NCBI RefSeq assembly: GCF_023715465.1
Contig: NZ_JAMBOE010000024.1
Span: forward strand, 1 to 62,695
Origin: Paenibacillus macerans
GTDB taxonomy: Bacteria > Bacillota > Bacilli > Paenibacillales > Paenibacillaceae
Direction: 5' to 3'
DNA: 62,695 bases
Shown: piece by piece, positions 35,035 through 43,729 of the stretch
How positions within the stretch are numbered: position 1 is the first letter of the stretch
How the letters are laid out: each line of letters begins with the position of its first letter
Made by a program: the position numbers and the translations under genes
Notes under the pieces: generated by a model
Seen by the model: the letters and a program-made list of their open reading frames with translations, nothing else
Databases searched by the model: none
Told to the model about the DNA's origin: nothing

Positions 35035-35667
35035 ATGCCAAGTCACGAAGTGATTTCTCGGATTGCCGTCCGGGAGAAGGCCGTCGCCTTTACGTTTGAC
35101 GATGGCCCCAACCCGGAATTTACGCCGCAGATTCTCGACATTTTTCGAGAAGCGGGGGCCAAGGCCACCTTTTTTATGATCGGCACACAAATGAAAAAAA
35201 GCCTTGGCACCGCGCAGGCCGTGCATGAGCAGGGCCATGAGATCGGAAATCATACTTACACGCACCCTGCTATGCCTGAAGTCAGTCCCGATGAATGCCG
35301 CCGGGAACTGGCGCAAACGGAGGAACTGATCGTGCGGGTGACCGGTTCGAAACCACGCGCGTTTCGGCCACCGTACTTCGCCATCAACGCAGAAGTGGCC
35401 GCGATTGCGGCCGGCGAATTCGGCTACCATGCGATTGGAGCGGTAAACGGCGCGGCCACCGACTGGGAGATGCCCGGAGTGCGGCATATCGTCGATAAAA
35501 CGCTTGAAGCGTTGACGCCGGGCAGCGTGCTGCTGTTCCACGACGGCTTCGATGACCGCTCGCAAACGGTGGAGGCCGTACGGATTCTCGTCTCTGAACT
35601 GACGCGTGAAGGATACCGGCTTGTTACGGTGAGTGAACTGCTTGAAATGAGCAAGGACGTTTATTAA
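35035..35667 (+). CDS. Polysaccharide deacetylase (NodB/CE4 family)
   Basis: A 210-residue CE4 deacetylase that should remove N- or O-acetyl groups from a cell-wall glycan, chitin fragment or xylan. All five NodB motifs are present: TFDDGPNPEFT (catalytic base and metal Asp), GNHTYTHP (metal His residues), RPPYFAIN, a DWEMPG segment and LLFHDGF (catalytic His). No signal peptide or membrane helix is visible, so it may be cytoplasmic or a truncated form. The ATG at 35035 is preferred for its GGAGGAGAGG site; an in-frame ATG ten codons upstream lacks one. Confidence 0.9.
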   Translation: MPSHEVISRIAVREKAVAFTFDDGPNPEFTPQILDIFREAGAKATFFMIGTQMKKSLGTAQAVHEQGHEIGNHTYTHPAMPEVSPDECRRELAQTEELIVRVTGSKPRAFRPPYFAINAEVAAIAAGEFGYHAIGAVNGAATDWEMPGVRHIVDKTLEALTPGSVLLFHDGFDDRSQTVEAVRILVSELTREGYRLVTVSELLEMSKDVY

Positions 35668-35741
35668 GGGAGCCGCGAGCCAGCCGACGGAACAGGGGCC
35701 AGGGGGGTCAGGGCCCACGCAAGGGCCTCCCTCTTTCTCAT

Positions 35742-35757
35742 ATTGGAAAAATCCAAT
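35742..35757. repeat. Single class C palindrome
   Basis: ATTGGAAAAATCCAAT is a lone copy of the palindrome repeated four times near 39474. No partner at the 50-bp spacing is recognisable here. Confidence 0.6.
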
Positions 35758-35869
35758 CATGCGCTGCCATCCGACTATATCGGCCATATAGCCCATGCTA
35801 GCCCATGCCGGCACCGCTCGTCCTTTACGCCTTCAAAACGCAAAATACGCGACAGACACAAAATACGCA

Positions 35870-35915
35870 AAGGCAAGAGAACCGTGCCATACCTGCGGCT
35901 CTCTTGCCTTTTTCG
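35870..35915. terminator. Hairpin terminator at the 3' end of the secreted xylanase gene
   Basis: AAGGCAAGAG and CTCTTGCCTT pair across a 21-nt loop, with TTTTTCGC on the plus side and TTTGCG on the minus side. It lies directly after the xylanase stop and may serve both directions. Confidence 0.65.
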
Positions 35916-35917
35916 CT

Positions 35918-37357
35918 TTATTTCTGCAAATATACGTTATCTACATATACCGAGGTTTGGCCCGAGGAGTTGCTGGCGTCGATAAATTGAACGCCGTATT
36001 CTTTAATGTTGGACTTATCGATACCCGACAGATCCAGGCTCAAATCCAAAGTGCCGCCGGCGCTGATCGTCCGCCAGCCGCTGTCTTTCCACGTATAGTT
36101 GTCGCCGTACTTCACGTACAGCTTGACCCCGAGTCCGGAGCCATAGTTCCCCCAGCTTGCCCCCTTCACGGTAGCCCTAAGCTGCGAATGGTCCGAGAAA
36201 TCGAAATTGCCGCTCTTGTACATATAGTGCTGGCTTCCGTTCGACATTGCCATGTCGACCTGCAAAGATCTCGAGCCTTTGGCGCTCCAGGCCGTGGTGG
36301 ACCAAGGCCCGCCGACTATATTGCCCCCGCTCCACCCGTCGATGCCCGTTTCAAAGTCGGCATAAGCGCCGTCGGTACCGCCGCCAGGGTTGCCCCCGCC
36401 TCCGCCAAGATACTGCCGGAGCCATTGCAGCGCCGGCCGTTCGGTGCCCGAACTGGTGATCAATTGCGTGCCCGCTTCCCAGGTTTGGCCCTCAATATAG
36501 CCCCACAGCGTGATCCCTTGTACCGCGGAATGCTCCCAAAGTACGGGGAATTTTTGTTGATATCGGGCCAGCTGCGTACTGTCATCGCCGGTCATGTCCA
36601 GTTCCGATACATAAATCGGCAATCCGGTAGCGGCCAGCGTGTTCAACACCGAATTCATCGTACTGACCGACACCGTGTCCATGTTAAAATAATGGCCTTG
36701 GATACCGATCCCGTCGACCAGGCCTCTCGCTTTCAGCAAATTGATGATCTTTACATAATTGGCCGCCGCATTCGGATCGCTGATGATCCCATAATCGTTG
36801 ATCAGCAGCTTAGAGTTGGGAAAAGCTTGTCTGGCTTGTTCAAAAGACCAAATGACCCAATCCCAGCCCGTAGCTCCGTCCCCCCCGATCGCGTTCCGAT
36901 AAGAAGGTTTGGCGTGCAGCGGTTCATTAACGACATCGACGAATTGCGCACCTCCATACCGCTGCCCCGCCGCCTGAATCCACTGCGTGACTTCCGCCCT
37001 CTGCTCTGCGGCCGACAGACCGCTGATCCAGCCGGGCTCTTGACTGCCCCAAACCAACGTATGAAATTTGAACGGCATGTTGTTGCTTCTGGCATAGTTG
37101 TAAGCTGTATCAGCGGCGCTCCAGTTCATGCTGTTCCTTGTTCCCTCAACCGCTCCCCATTTTGTCGAGTTTTCCGGTGTAATCTGATTCCAGTAGGTTG
37201 AAAAGTTAGAGGGGACACTGTTTGCCACAATATTGCCCAAAAACTTGCTCCCGCTCGCCAATCCGGCCCGGGCTTCCCCGCTGAACGCGGTCGATAGCAC
37301 GGAGCCCAGCAGCACAAAAGCGGCAAGCCCCATCATGAACCTTGATTTAAGCATCAT
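35918..37357 (-). CDS. Secreted GH10 endo-1,4-beta-xylanase with C-terminal CBM
   Basis: Cleaves the xylan backbone outside the cell. The 479-residue product has a signal peptide (1 to about 31, ending SGEARA), a GH10 barrel (about 35-330) with acid/base Glu145 in DVVNEPLH and nucleophile Glu252 in YVSELDMTG, a Gly-rich linker (GGGGGNPGGG), and a C-terminal beta-sandwich module (about 345-479) that looks like a carbohydrate-binding module. That module's family I cannot name with confidence. AAGGAGG lies before two adjacent ATG codons (37357 and 37354). A perfect cre site about 100 bp upstream predicts CcpA repression. Its products would feed the oligosaccharide cluster at 46.6-56.6 kb. Confidence 0.93.
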   Translation of the reverse strand: MMLKSRFMMGLAAFVLLGSVLSTAFSGEARAGLASGSKFLGNIVANSVPSNFSTYWNQITPENSTKWGAVEGTRNSMNWSAADTAYNYARSNNMPFKFHTLVWGSQEPGWISGLSAAEQRAEVTQWIQAAGQRYGGAQFVDVVNEPLHAKPSYRNAIGGDGATGWDWVIWSFEQARQAFPNSKLLINDYGIISDPNAAANYVKIINLLKARGLVDGIGIQGHYFNMDTVSVSTMNSVLNTLAATGLPIYVSELDMTGDDSTQLARYQQKFPVLWEHSAVQGITLWGYIEGQTWEAGTQLITSSGTERPALQWLRQYLGGGGGNPGGGTDGAYADFETGIDGWSGGNIVGGPWSTTAWSAKGSRSLQVDMAMSNGSQHYMYKSGNFDFSDHSQLRATVKGASWGNYGSGLGVKLYVKYGDNYTWKDSGWRTISAGGTLDLSLDLSGIDKSNIKEYGVQFIDASNSSGQTSVYVDNVYLQK

Positions 37358-37454
37358 GATTCCTCCTTAATTATTTTTACTAGAAATCCTCACCTGGACG
37401 ACACGTGGTATTTGATCTGATGATCGGGATCAGTCACCCCCTTCATATTTAGAT

Positions 37455-37470
37455 ATGGAATCGCTTACAT
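37455..37470. promoter_or_regulatory. Perfect cre site upstream of the secreted xylanase
   Basis: ATGGAATCGCTTACAT matches the CcpA consensus WTGNAANCGNWNNCAW at all 16 positions. It lies in the 568-bp divergent gap 37358-37925 between the xylanase and pectate lyase genes, about 100 bp from the xylanase start. The rest of that gap is AT-rich with no recognised gene. Confidence 0.75.
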
Positions 37471-37925
37471 TTCCATATTATAACTGTTTAGTAATATTTG
37501 GAATTGCCCAAATTAAAGCTTTTACCTTAAAAAATTTAGATGTTTGATTACGGCTCTTCACTTCCTGTCGTTCAATAAATAAAGAAATTTGTGGAAAATA
37601 GTCGAAAAGACTCATTGATACATTACATTTATTTACTATATAGTTAATTTGAGGACGCCACTTTAGAAATGATTCCACTCTCTTTCTCCCAGGTTTGAGG
37701 TATGACGCCCTGAAATTTTTTTGCGACGGGGGGTATGCCATGAACGGATTTCACTTCCAAAATGTACCGCTGTTGGTTGACCGGACAAGCCCTTTTTAGC
37801 ACGAATACCAAACCCCGCTTACGAACTCTGCCGTTATTTTTCCAACCTTGTTCCAATTGGTTTTTGTGTAAGTTTTAATGCTGTTTGTGTATGGTTTACA
37901 AAATTCCCATGAAGGAGCTGTTTGT

Positions 37926-39296
37926 ATGAAAAAATCGAAATTAGGTTCACGCGGAATATTGGTCGCGCTTACATTTTGTCTTGTATTGGGCGGATCGCTG
38001 ACTTGGGGTTTACCGTCCTCGCTGGCGGTGAACGACGAATCCGGCGCTGCCGGGATCGAAGAGTCCGCTGCACCGGCAACCGGGGACTTCACTGCCGACG
38101 AGAACGAAGAGTCCATAACAGCGGCGGCGAATGTCATTTATGTCTCCCCTAACGGCTCGAGCAGCAATTCGGGGACGATCGATAGTCCGACCACGTTGGT
38201 CGCGGCCATCACCAAAGTTTCGCCCGGCGGCACCATATATTTGCGCGGAGGCACCTACAACTTTTCCGCTCCGGTAACCATCGAACGGAACAACAGCGGC
38301 AGCGCAGGCCAATACAAAACGATCGCCCCGTACGGGAGCGAAAAACCGGTGCTGGATTTCTATGCGCAAGCCTTCGCCTCCGACCAACGCGGGCTGCAAA
38401 TTTTTGGGCACTACTGGCATGTCAAGGGGCTGGAAGTACGGGGAGCGGGAGATAACGGGATTTTCATCGGCGGAAACTACAACATCATCGAAAACGTGGA
38501 AACCCATCATAACCGCGACTCCGGGCTGCAGATCAGCCGTTATTCCTCCTCCCTGTCGAATATCGCCGATTGGCCGAGCTTTAACCAAATCATTCGGGTA
38601 TACTCCCATGACAATTTCGACCCCGACAACGGCGAAGACGCGGACGGCTTTGCCGCCAAGCTGACGATCGGCCCGGGCAATGTATTCGACAGCTGCATCG
38701 CCGCCTGGAATACCGACGACGGCTGGGATCTGTACACCAAGTCCGAAACGGGAGCGATCGGAACAGTAACGATCAAGAACAGCATCGCCTACAAAAACGG
38801 CCAAACCTCAGATGGCAATTCAACGTCGGATAGCGACGGCAACGGCTTTAAGCTGGGCGGGGATAAAATCGCCGTCAATCATATTGTGCAAAACAGCGTC
38901 GCCTTCCAGAACAAAAAACACGGCTTCACCTACAACAGCAACCCGGGTTCCATTGCACTCACGAACAATACCTCCTGGAGCAACGGGGAAAGCAACTTCG
39001 CCTTCGACAAAGGCACGCATGTGTTCACGAACAACCTGTCGTACTCCGGGGGAGCCAGCGACAAAACGAGCGGAACCGATGTCGACAGCAGCAACGTCTG
39101 GTGGAAAAACAAAAAAAGCACCAACGCCAAAGGGCTGGTGGCCAGTGATGCGGATTTCGTCTCCCTGACCCCGTCCGTCACCAGAAACGCCGACGGTTCC
39201 TTCAGTCTCGGGAACTTTTTGAAGCTGGCCGCCGGCAGCGACCTGATCGGGTCGGGCACGCCCAACGGCACGAATATCGGCGCGACAATGCCGTAA
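37926..39296 (+). CDS. Secreted pectate lyase, family PL9
   Basis: Cleaves polygalacturonate by beta-elimination outside the cell, using calcium. The 456-residue product has a signal peptide (to about residue 34), an acidic linker, and a right-handed beta-helix (about 68-456). The PL9 calcium site is visible as Asp240 (in EDADGFAAKL) plus Asp264, Asp265 and Asp268 (in NTDDGWDLY), with the same spacing as in characterised PL9 enzymes. Lys309 in NGFKLGG is the likely base. The ATG at 37926 has AAGGAG upstream. It is transcribed divergently from the xylanase gene and ends in a strong terminator. Confidence 0.93.
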   Translation: MKKSKLGSRGILVALTFCLVLGGSLTWGLPSSLAVNDESGAAGIEESAAPATGDFTADENEESITAAANVIYVSPNGSSSNSGTIDSPTTLVAAITKVSPGGTIYLRGGTYNFSAPVTIERNNSGSAGQYKTIAPYGSEKPVLDFYAQAFASDQRGLQIFGHYWHVKGLEVRGAGDNGIFIGGNYNIIENVETHHNRDSGLQISRYSSSLSNIADWPSFNQIIRVYSHDNFDPDNGEDADGFAAKLTIGPGNVFDSCIAAWNTDDGWDLYTKSETGAIGTVTIKNSIAYKNGQTSDGNSTSDSDGNGFKLGGDKIAVNHIVQNSVAFQNKKHGFTYNSNPGSIALTNNTSWSNGESNFAFDKGTHVFTNNLSYSGGASDKTSGTDVDSSNVWWKNKKSTNAKGLVASDADFVSLTPSVTRNADGSFSLGNFLKLAAGSDLIGSGTPNGTNIGATMP

Positions 39297-39405
39297 TGGC
39301 AAAGCAGATGCCGCGGCAGAATTCACTTTAAGTAAAAGGAAGACGTCTGACGGTGTCCTTTTTAGTAAATAAGTAAATGCGACTTGGTTTATGCGCGCAA
39401 AATTT

Positions 39406-39445
39406 GCCGGATGCGGAGAACCGTCTGCATCCGGCTGTTTTTTTA
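39406..39445 (+). terminator. Intrinsic terminator after the pectate lyase gene
   Basis: GCCGGATGCGGA and TCTGCATCCGGC form a 12-bp stem followed by TGTTTTTTT. It lies 110 bp past the stop codon. Confidence 0.85.
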
Positions 39446-39473
39446 CATCGGCCGCTACGGATTCGCGAAGCTC

Positions 39474-39655
39474 ATTGGAAATATCCAATAGATTCACGGA
39501 AATCAGACGCCATTTTGAACTCTCATTGGAAAATATCCAATAGAATTCGCTCAAATCGCCCGTATTGCCCGCTACCGAGCTCAATCTATTGGAAAATATC
39601 CAATCAGGCTGCTGTATTTGCCACTGAATTTCCAATTCTATTGGATATCTCCAAT
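39474..39655. repeat. Four-unit dyad repeat, class C, intact copy
   Basis: Four palindromes of the form ATTGGA-N4/5-TCCAAT occur at 39474-39489, 39525-39541, 39588-39604 and 39640-39655. Centres are 51, 63 and 51 bp apart. The gap 39297-39833 contains this element, the lyase terminator and the siroheme methyltransferase remnant. It superficially resembles a short CRISPR array but the spacers are unequal and no cas gene is present. Confidence 0.85.
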
Positions 39656-39721
39656 TAGAACGTTATGTCGGGGCGCGGGAACCTGTCATCCCCGCCCCGG
39701 CAGGCAATATCGGCTTGGACT

Positions 39722-39837
39722 ACGGTCGTACAGGATGACCTCCGCCTCCCGCAGCCGTTTCAGCGTCTTGACGGTGATCAGCTCCGGGTCTCCGGGCCAG
39801 CGCCGGTGTTGCTTACCTTCCCGACGGGGCCGGTTAT
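39722..39837 (-). pseudogene. 5' remnant of a uroporphyrinogen-III C-methyltransferase gene
   Basis: Directly downstream of nirC the minus strand still encodes the N-terminus of a CobA/SUMT-type enzyme (GKV..GAGP, then GDPELITVKTLKRLREAEV and ILYDR). One base is missing inside the GPGD glycine loop, so the two parts are in different frames, and similarity ends after ILYDR. The expected start codon would overlap the nirC stop; it now reads ATAA, where ATGA would have given a coupled start. The enzyme makes precorrin-2 for siroheme, the NirB cofactor, so the decay is notable. Confidence 0.75.
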
Positions 39838-40736
39838 AGGTTTTTCCCCGCTCCGGCCGTCGCCGCCGGTACCGCCCGGCGGCCGGGCTCGTCCGACGCA
39901 TTTAACGAAGAAGACGCCGAGGACGCATCACTTTCCACTTGCGATGCCAAACTTGTTCCTTTCTGCGACACGTAAAGCAGCAATCCCGTAAACACGACAC
40001 CGCCCAGGAAGTTGCCGATCAGCACGGGAATCTGGTTCCACACCCACCAGTCGGCAAAGCTGACGTCCGCGCCCAGCATCATGCCCGCCGGAATGACAAA
40101 CATGTTCACGACGGCATGCTCAAAGCCCTGCGCGAAAAAGATCAGAATCGGCAGCCACATCGCCGCGATTTTTCCCGCCGTCGATCGCGAAGTCATCCCC
40201 ATCACCACGCCCAGGGTGACCATCCAGTTGCACAGCACCGCTTTGATGGTGACGAGGGCAACCCCACTGCCGCCCATATGTTTGTAGGCGATCGTTTTGG
40301 CTTCACTCGTCTGAATGATCGTCTGGATCAGCGGGTGGCTGAAATCCGTCCCCATTTTCGTAATCGTCAGCCCGTATAGGACCGCGTACACCGCGCAGCC
40401 GATTAGATGTCCGAGGATCACCCAGCCGAAATTGGCCAGCATCCGGGAAAGCGGGACCCGCCGCTCCAGCACGGCCAAAGGAATCAAAGCAAAGCTGCCG
40501 GTCACCAGCTCGAGCCCAAGCAGCACGATGATGACGAAGCCGACGGGAAAAACAAGCGCCCCGACGATACCCAGCGACGTTTGCTGCGTGGCCGTGAAAG
40601 CCAGCGTTGTGGCAAAAGCGAGAATCGCCCCGCCCAAAAATCCTTTCGCCAGCATCTGCAGGATGCTAAGCCGGGCCTTGTTCTCTCCCGTTTCAATCAT
40701 CGCGTTCAGCACTTCACTGGGTTTTACGTAGTCCAT
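39834..40736 (-). CDS. nirC: Formate/nitrite transporter (NirC/FocA family)
   Basis: A 300-residue membrane channel of the formate/nitrite transporter family with six hydrophobic segments (GFVIIVLLGLELVTGSF and GNFLGGVVFTGLLLY are typical). It should bring nitrite into the cell for NirBD. It lies 15 bp after nirD in the same direction. The C-terminal 40 residues are a polar low-complexity tail. The specificity for nitrite over formate is inferred from the operon. Confidence 0.9.
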   Translation of the reverse strand: MDYVKPSEVLNAMIETGENKARLSILQMLAKGFLGGAILAFATTLAFTATQQTSLGIVGALVFPVGFVIIVLLGLELVTGSFALIPLAVLERRVPLSRMLANFGWVILGHLIGCAVYAVLYGLTITKMGTDFSHPLIQTIIQTSEAKTIAYKHMGGSGVALVTIKAVLCNWMVTLGVVMGMTSRSTAGKIAAMWLPILIFFAQGFEHAVVNMFVIPAGMMLGADVSFADWWVWNQIPVLIGNFLGGVVFTGLLLYVSQKGTSLASQVESDASSASSSLNASDEPGRRAVPAATAGAGKNL

Positions 40737-40751
40737 GGTGCGTCTCCCCTT

Positions 40752-41066
40752 CTACAGCGAAATATAGATAGCTCCGTCTTTTTCATCGATTTCGGTTTCG
40801 TATACAGTCACTTGGCCATGATCCGGCTCACGCACTTGCCCGCTGGCCAAATCGATCTTCCAGTCATGCAGAGGACAATGTACGGCCGCGCCGCACACCA
40901 TCCCTTCCGACAGCCGTCCCGCCTTGTGCGGGCAGCGGTTTTCGATCGCCCGCACCGTGCCGTCGCTAAGCCGGAAAATCGCGACCTCCTTATCCCCGAT
41001 CGTTACCGTCCGCGCCCCCAGCCGGTCGATCTCGTCCAGCCGGGCAACCTGTATTTTTGTCAGCAT
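40752..41066 (-). CDS. nirD: Nitrite reductase small subunit, Rieske type
   Basis: A 104-residue small subunit of assimilatory NADH-nitrite reductase. The [2Fe-2S] Rieske ligands are intact (Cys45 and His47 in NRCPHKAG, Cys64 and His67 in CPLHDWK). It passes electrons or stabilises NirB. The ATG at 41066 has a GGGGGG site and lies 16 bp after nirB; the longer open frame upstream is inside nirB. Confidence 0.93.
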   Translation of the reverse strand: MLTKIQVARLDEIDRLGARTVTIGDKEVAIFRLSDGTVRAIENRCPHKAGRLSEGMVCGAAVHCPLHDWKIDLASGQVREPDHGQVTVYETEIDEKDGAIYISL

Positions 41067-41082
41067 GGTCGTTTCCCCCCTA

Positions 41083-43515
41083 TCAGTTCTGCAGCTGTGC
41101 GCTTTGCAGCGGTTCGAAGTTTTTGCGCAGCTCTTCGTTGTGAATGATCTCCTTCCACGGATCGGTCGTACGGCTGAGCGTCTCCTCGATGCGCGCGGCG
41201 AGCGCCTGACGCTCCTCGGCATTTTCCAGCACCACTTTGATCGCATCCAGCCCGACCCGCTCCACCCACTGAGCGGTTCGTTCGTTCCAGCTCGCCTGCT
41301 CGCGGTAGTATTGCAGGAAGGCCGCCGTCCACTCCATCACTTCATCCTCCGTTTTCACCGTGCAGAGCAGCTCCGCCGCCCGCACCTTCACGCCGCCGTT
41401 GCCGCCGATATAAAGCTCCCAGCCGCCGTCGATGGCGACGACGCCAAGGTCCTTGATCGTCGCTTCCGCGCAGTTGCGGGGGCACCCGGAAACGGCCAGC
41501 TTCACCTTGCCTGGCGTATTCAGGCGTTCGAACGCTTTTTCCAAACGGATCCCCATCGCAATCGAGTCCTGCGTGCCGAAGCGGCAGAAGGTCGAACCGA
41601 CGCAGGTTTTCACCGTGCGCAACGCCTTTCCGTAGGCATGGCCGGACGCCATATCGAGCTCCTCCCAGATCTTCGGCAGGTCTTCCTTCTTGACGCCTAG
41701 GAGGTCAAGCCGCTGTCCGCCGGTGAATTTCACCATCGGTACGTTGTATTTCTCCGCCACCGCCGCGATCCGCTTAAGATCAGCCGGGGAAGTCACGCCG
41801 CCGTAAATCCGGGGCACGACGGAAAACGTTCCGTCCTTTTGAATATTCGCGTGGTAACGTTCGTTGACGAACCTGGATTCTTTTTCATCGGCGTATTCGG
41901 CCGGCCAGAGCATCCCTAAATAGTAATTCAGCGCCGGCCGGCATTTGGAGCAGCCCTCCGGCTCTTTCCATGCCAGCACGTTCATGACCTCTCTGACGCT
42001 TTTCAGGCCCATCGTTTTGATGCTTTCGACGATTTCGTCGCGGCTGAGCGGGGTGCAGGCACAAATGCCTTCTTTGGCCGGCTCGCCGATATCGCCTTCG
42101 GCGTATAAATGCAGCAGCCCTTCGACAAGCGGCTTGCAGCCGCCGCAGGAGCCCGACGCCTTGGTGCAGGCTTTGATTTCGCCGACGCTGGCGCAGCCGT
42201 TTTTCACCGCATCGACGATCGTTCCTTTGGAAACGCCGTTGCAGCCGCAAATGATCTCGTCATCCGCCATCGCGGCCAGCCTGGCGTTCGGGGAGGCCGT
42301 GGAGGATTGCCCCGGCGTGTAGCCGAGCAGCAGCTCCTTCTCTTTTCCGGCCACCGACTGCCCGCTTTTGATTATGGCGAACAGCGAGGCGCCGTCCGTC
42401 GTGTCCCCGAACAGCACCGCGCCGACGAGCCGGTCGTCCTGCAGAACGATTTTGCGGTAAGTGCCTTCCAGTTCGTCCTGGATGCGCAGCGAACGCGTTC
42501 CCGGAGCATCGTTAAAATAACCGGCGGAAAAAACGTCCACGCCCGACACCTTCAGCTTGGTCGAGGTGACGGACCCTTCGTAGCCGGCCGTCTCCACGCC
42601 GGCCAGCCGCTTGGCCAGGACGCTGCCCTGCTCGTACAGCGGGGCCACCAGACCGTAAGCGATGCCGCGGTGCTCGGCGCATTCGCCGACCGCGTACACG
42701 CCGGGGGCACTCGTTTCCAAATCATCGTTTACGACAATGCCCCGCTTCACCTCCAGCCCGGCCGACTTGGCCAGCTCCACATTCGGCTTGATGCCGACGG
42801 CCATCACGACCAAATCGGCTTCCAGCCGGCTGCCATCGGCAAATTCCAGCCCTTCGGCCCGACGATGGCCGTAGATGCTCGCCGTCTGCTGCTGCAGCAG
42901 GAATTTCATTCCCTGCGCCTCCAGCTCGCGCTGCAGCATCCGCGCAGCCGGCTCGTCAAGCTGCCGCTCCATCAAGTAAGGATTGATGTGCACGACAGAG
43001 ACGTCCATCCCCAGATGCAGCAGCCCGCGCGCTGCTTCCAAACCAAGCAGTCCGCCGCCGATCACCGCCGCTTTTTTAAATTTTTGGGAAGCTTCCATCA
43101 TTAGTTCGCAATCTTTGATATCGCGGAAGCCGATCACGCCTTCCTTTTGCGCGCCGGGAAGCGGAAGCATAAACGGATCGGAACCCGTCGCCAAAATCAG
43201 CGCATCATATTCCGCCTGGACGCCGGACGCCGAGATGACCCGTTTGTTCGCCGTATCAAGCTTGGTCACCGCGTCGCCGAGATGCAGCTTGATGTTGTTT
43301 TCCGCGTACCATTCAAGGTCGTTAATGATAATTTCCTTCAGATCGGCTCCCCCGGCGAGCACCGAGGACAACATGATCCGATTGTAGTTCGGGTAGGGCT
43401 CCGCGCCAAACACCGTAATTTCATATGTCTCCGGGGCTAGCTTCAGCACATGCTCGATCGTGCGCATCCCCGCCATCCCGTTGCCCACGAGCACCATTTT
43501 TTTCTTGTGGTTCAT
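41083..43515 (-). CDS. nirB: Nitrite reductase large subunit [NAD(P)H]
   Basis: Reduces nitrite to ammonium in the cytoplasm using NAD(P)H. The 810-residue product is full length: an FAD/NAD domain (about 1-400, beginning VLVGNGMAGMR-like), two BFD-type [2Fe-2S] regions (CGCNGVSKGTIVDAV with GSCGGC; CACTPLSRDEI with GCSKCRP), a ferredoxin-like Nir/Sir half-domain, and the siroheme/[4Fe-4S] site formed by CVGSTFCRFGTQDS and SGCPRNCAE. It is the first gene of nirBDC. Its 5' leader carries a candidate ANTAR antitermination element, and two TnrA/GlnR-type boxes lie at and above its promoter. The siroheme methyltransferase that normally accompanies it is decayed downstream. Confidence 0.95.
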   Translation of the reverse strand: MNHKKKMVLVGNGMAGMRTIEHVLKLAPETYEITVFGAEPYPNYNRIMLSSVLAGGADLKEIIINDLEWYAENNIKLHLGDAVTKLDTANKRVISASGVQAEYDALILATGSDPFMLPLPGAQKEGVIGFRDIKDCELMMEASQKFKKAAVIGGGLLGLEAARGLLHLGMDVSVVHINPYLMERQLDEPAARMLQRELEAQGMKFLLQQQTASIYGHRRAEGLEFADGSRLEADLVVMAVGIKPNVELAKSAGLEVKRGIVVNDDLETSAPGVYAVGECAEHRGIAYGLVAPLYEQGSVLAKRLAGVETAGYEGSVTSTKLKVSGVDVFSAGYFNDAPGTRSLRIQDELEGTYRKIVLQDDRLVGAVLFGDTTDGASLFAIIKSGQSVAGKEKELLLGYTPGQSSTASPNARLAAMADDEIICGCNGVSKGTIVDAVKNGCASVGEIKACTKASGSCGGCKPLVEGLLHLYAEGDIGEPAKEGICACTPLSRDEIVESIKTMGLKSVREVMNVLAWKEPEGCSKCRPALNYYLGMLWPAEYADEKESRFVNERYHANIQKDGTFSVVPRIYGGVTSPADLKRIAAVAEKYNVPMVKFTGGQRLDLLGVKKEDLPKIWEELDMASGHAYGKALRTVKTCVGSTFCRFGTQDSIAMGIRLEKAFERLNTPGKVKLAVSGCPRNCAEATIKDLGVVAIDGGWELYIGGNGGVKVRAAELLCTVKTEDEVMEWTAAFLQYYREQASWNERTAQWVERVGLDAIKVVLENAEERQALAARIEETLSRTTDPWKEIIHNEELRKNFEPLQSAQLQN

Positions 43516-43543
43516 CTCCTTCTCCCCTTTCGCGAAATCACCC

Positions 43544-43649
43544 TAAAAAACAGAAAAAGCCCGCTTCGCCCGCAGAAAAACACGCTTTTTGTACGGATTG
43601 CGAAGACAGGCTCCATTGCCGCTTCTTTCCGGGTACCCCATTGTACCCG
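43544..43649 (-). promoter_or_regulatory. Two-hexaloop ANTAR antitermination element in the nirB leader
   Basis: Transcribed on the minus strand. Hairpin P1 (43649-43630) has stem CGGGTAC/GTACCCG and hexaloop AATGGG. Hairpin P2 (43625-43602) has GGC/GCC closing hexaloop AATGGA, extended by GAAG/CTTC. Both loops have A at position 1 and G at position 4, the known ANTAR-RNA signature. A terminator uses GCC..CTTCGC (43611-43600) pairing with GCGAAG..GGC (43569-43559), followed by TTTTTCTGTTTTTT. P2 and the terminator share GCC and CTTC, so they exclude each other. It lies between the predicted promoter and the nirB start. Confidence 0.82.
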
Positions 43650-43700
43650 ACGTTTTAATATTGAATTGAGCAAAATTTAAAAATGTGATGATTGACATTT

Positions 43701-43729
43701 ACTATATAAAAGCTTTGTGGCGATGTCAA
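43701..43729 (-). promoter_or_regulatory. Predicted sigma-A promoter of nirBDC
   Basis: On the minus strand TTGACA (43729-43724) and TATAGT (43706-43701) are separated by 17 bp, close to the housekeeping consensus. Transcription would start near 43694, about 180 nt before the nirB ATG, leaving room for the antitermination element. Confidence 0.8.

Noticed and set aside
35742..35860. Full class C element near the deacetylase gene
   Set aside because: Only one palindrome is recognisable; nothing at the expected 51-bp positions.
39474..39655. Possible small CRISPR array
   Set aside because: Repeats are only 16-17 bp with variable centres, spacers are 35/46/35 bp, and no cas gene is present; the layout fits the four-unit dyad family.
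43697..43710. FNR-like site (TGTGA..) near the nirB -10
   Set aside because: Only one half of TGTGA-N6-TCACA is present at the AAATGTGATG sequence; the other half does not fit.
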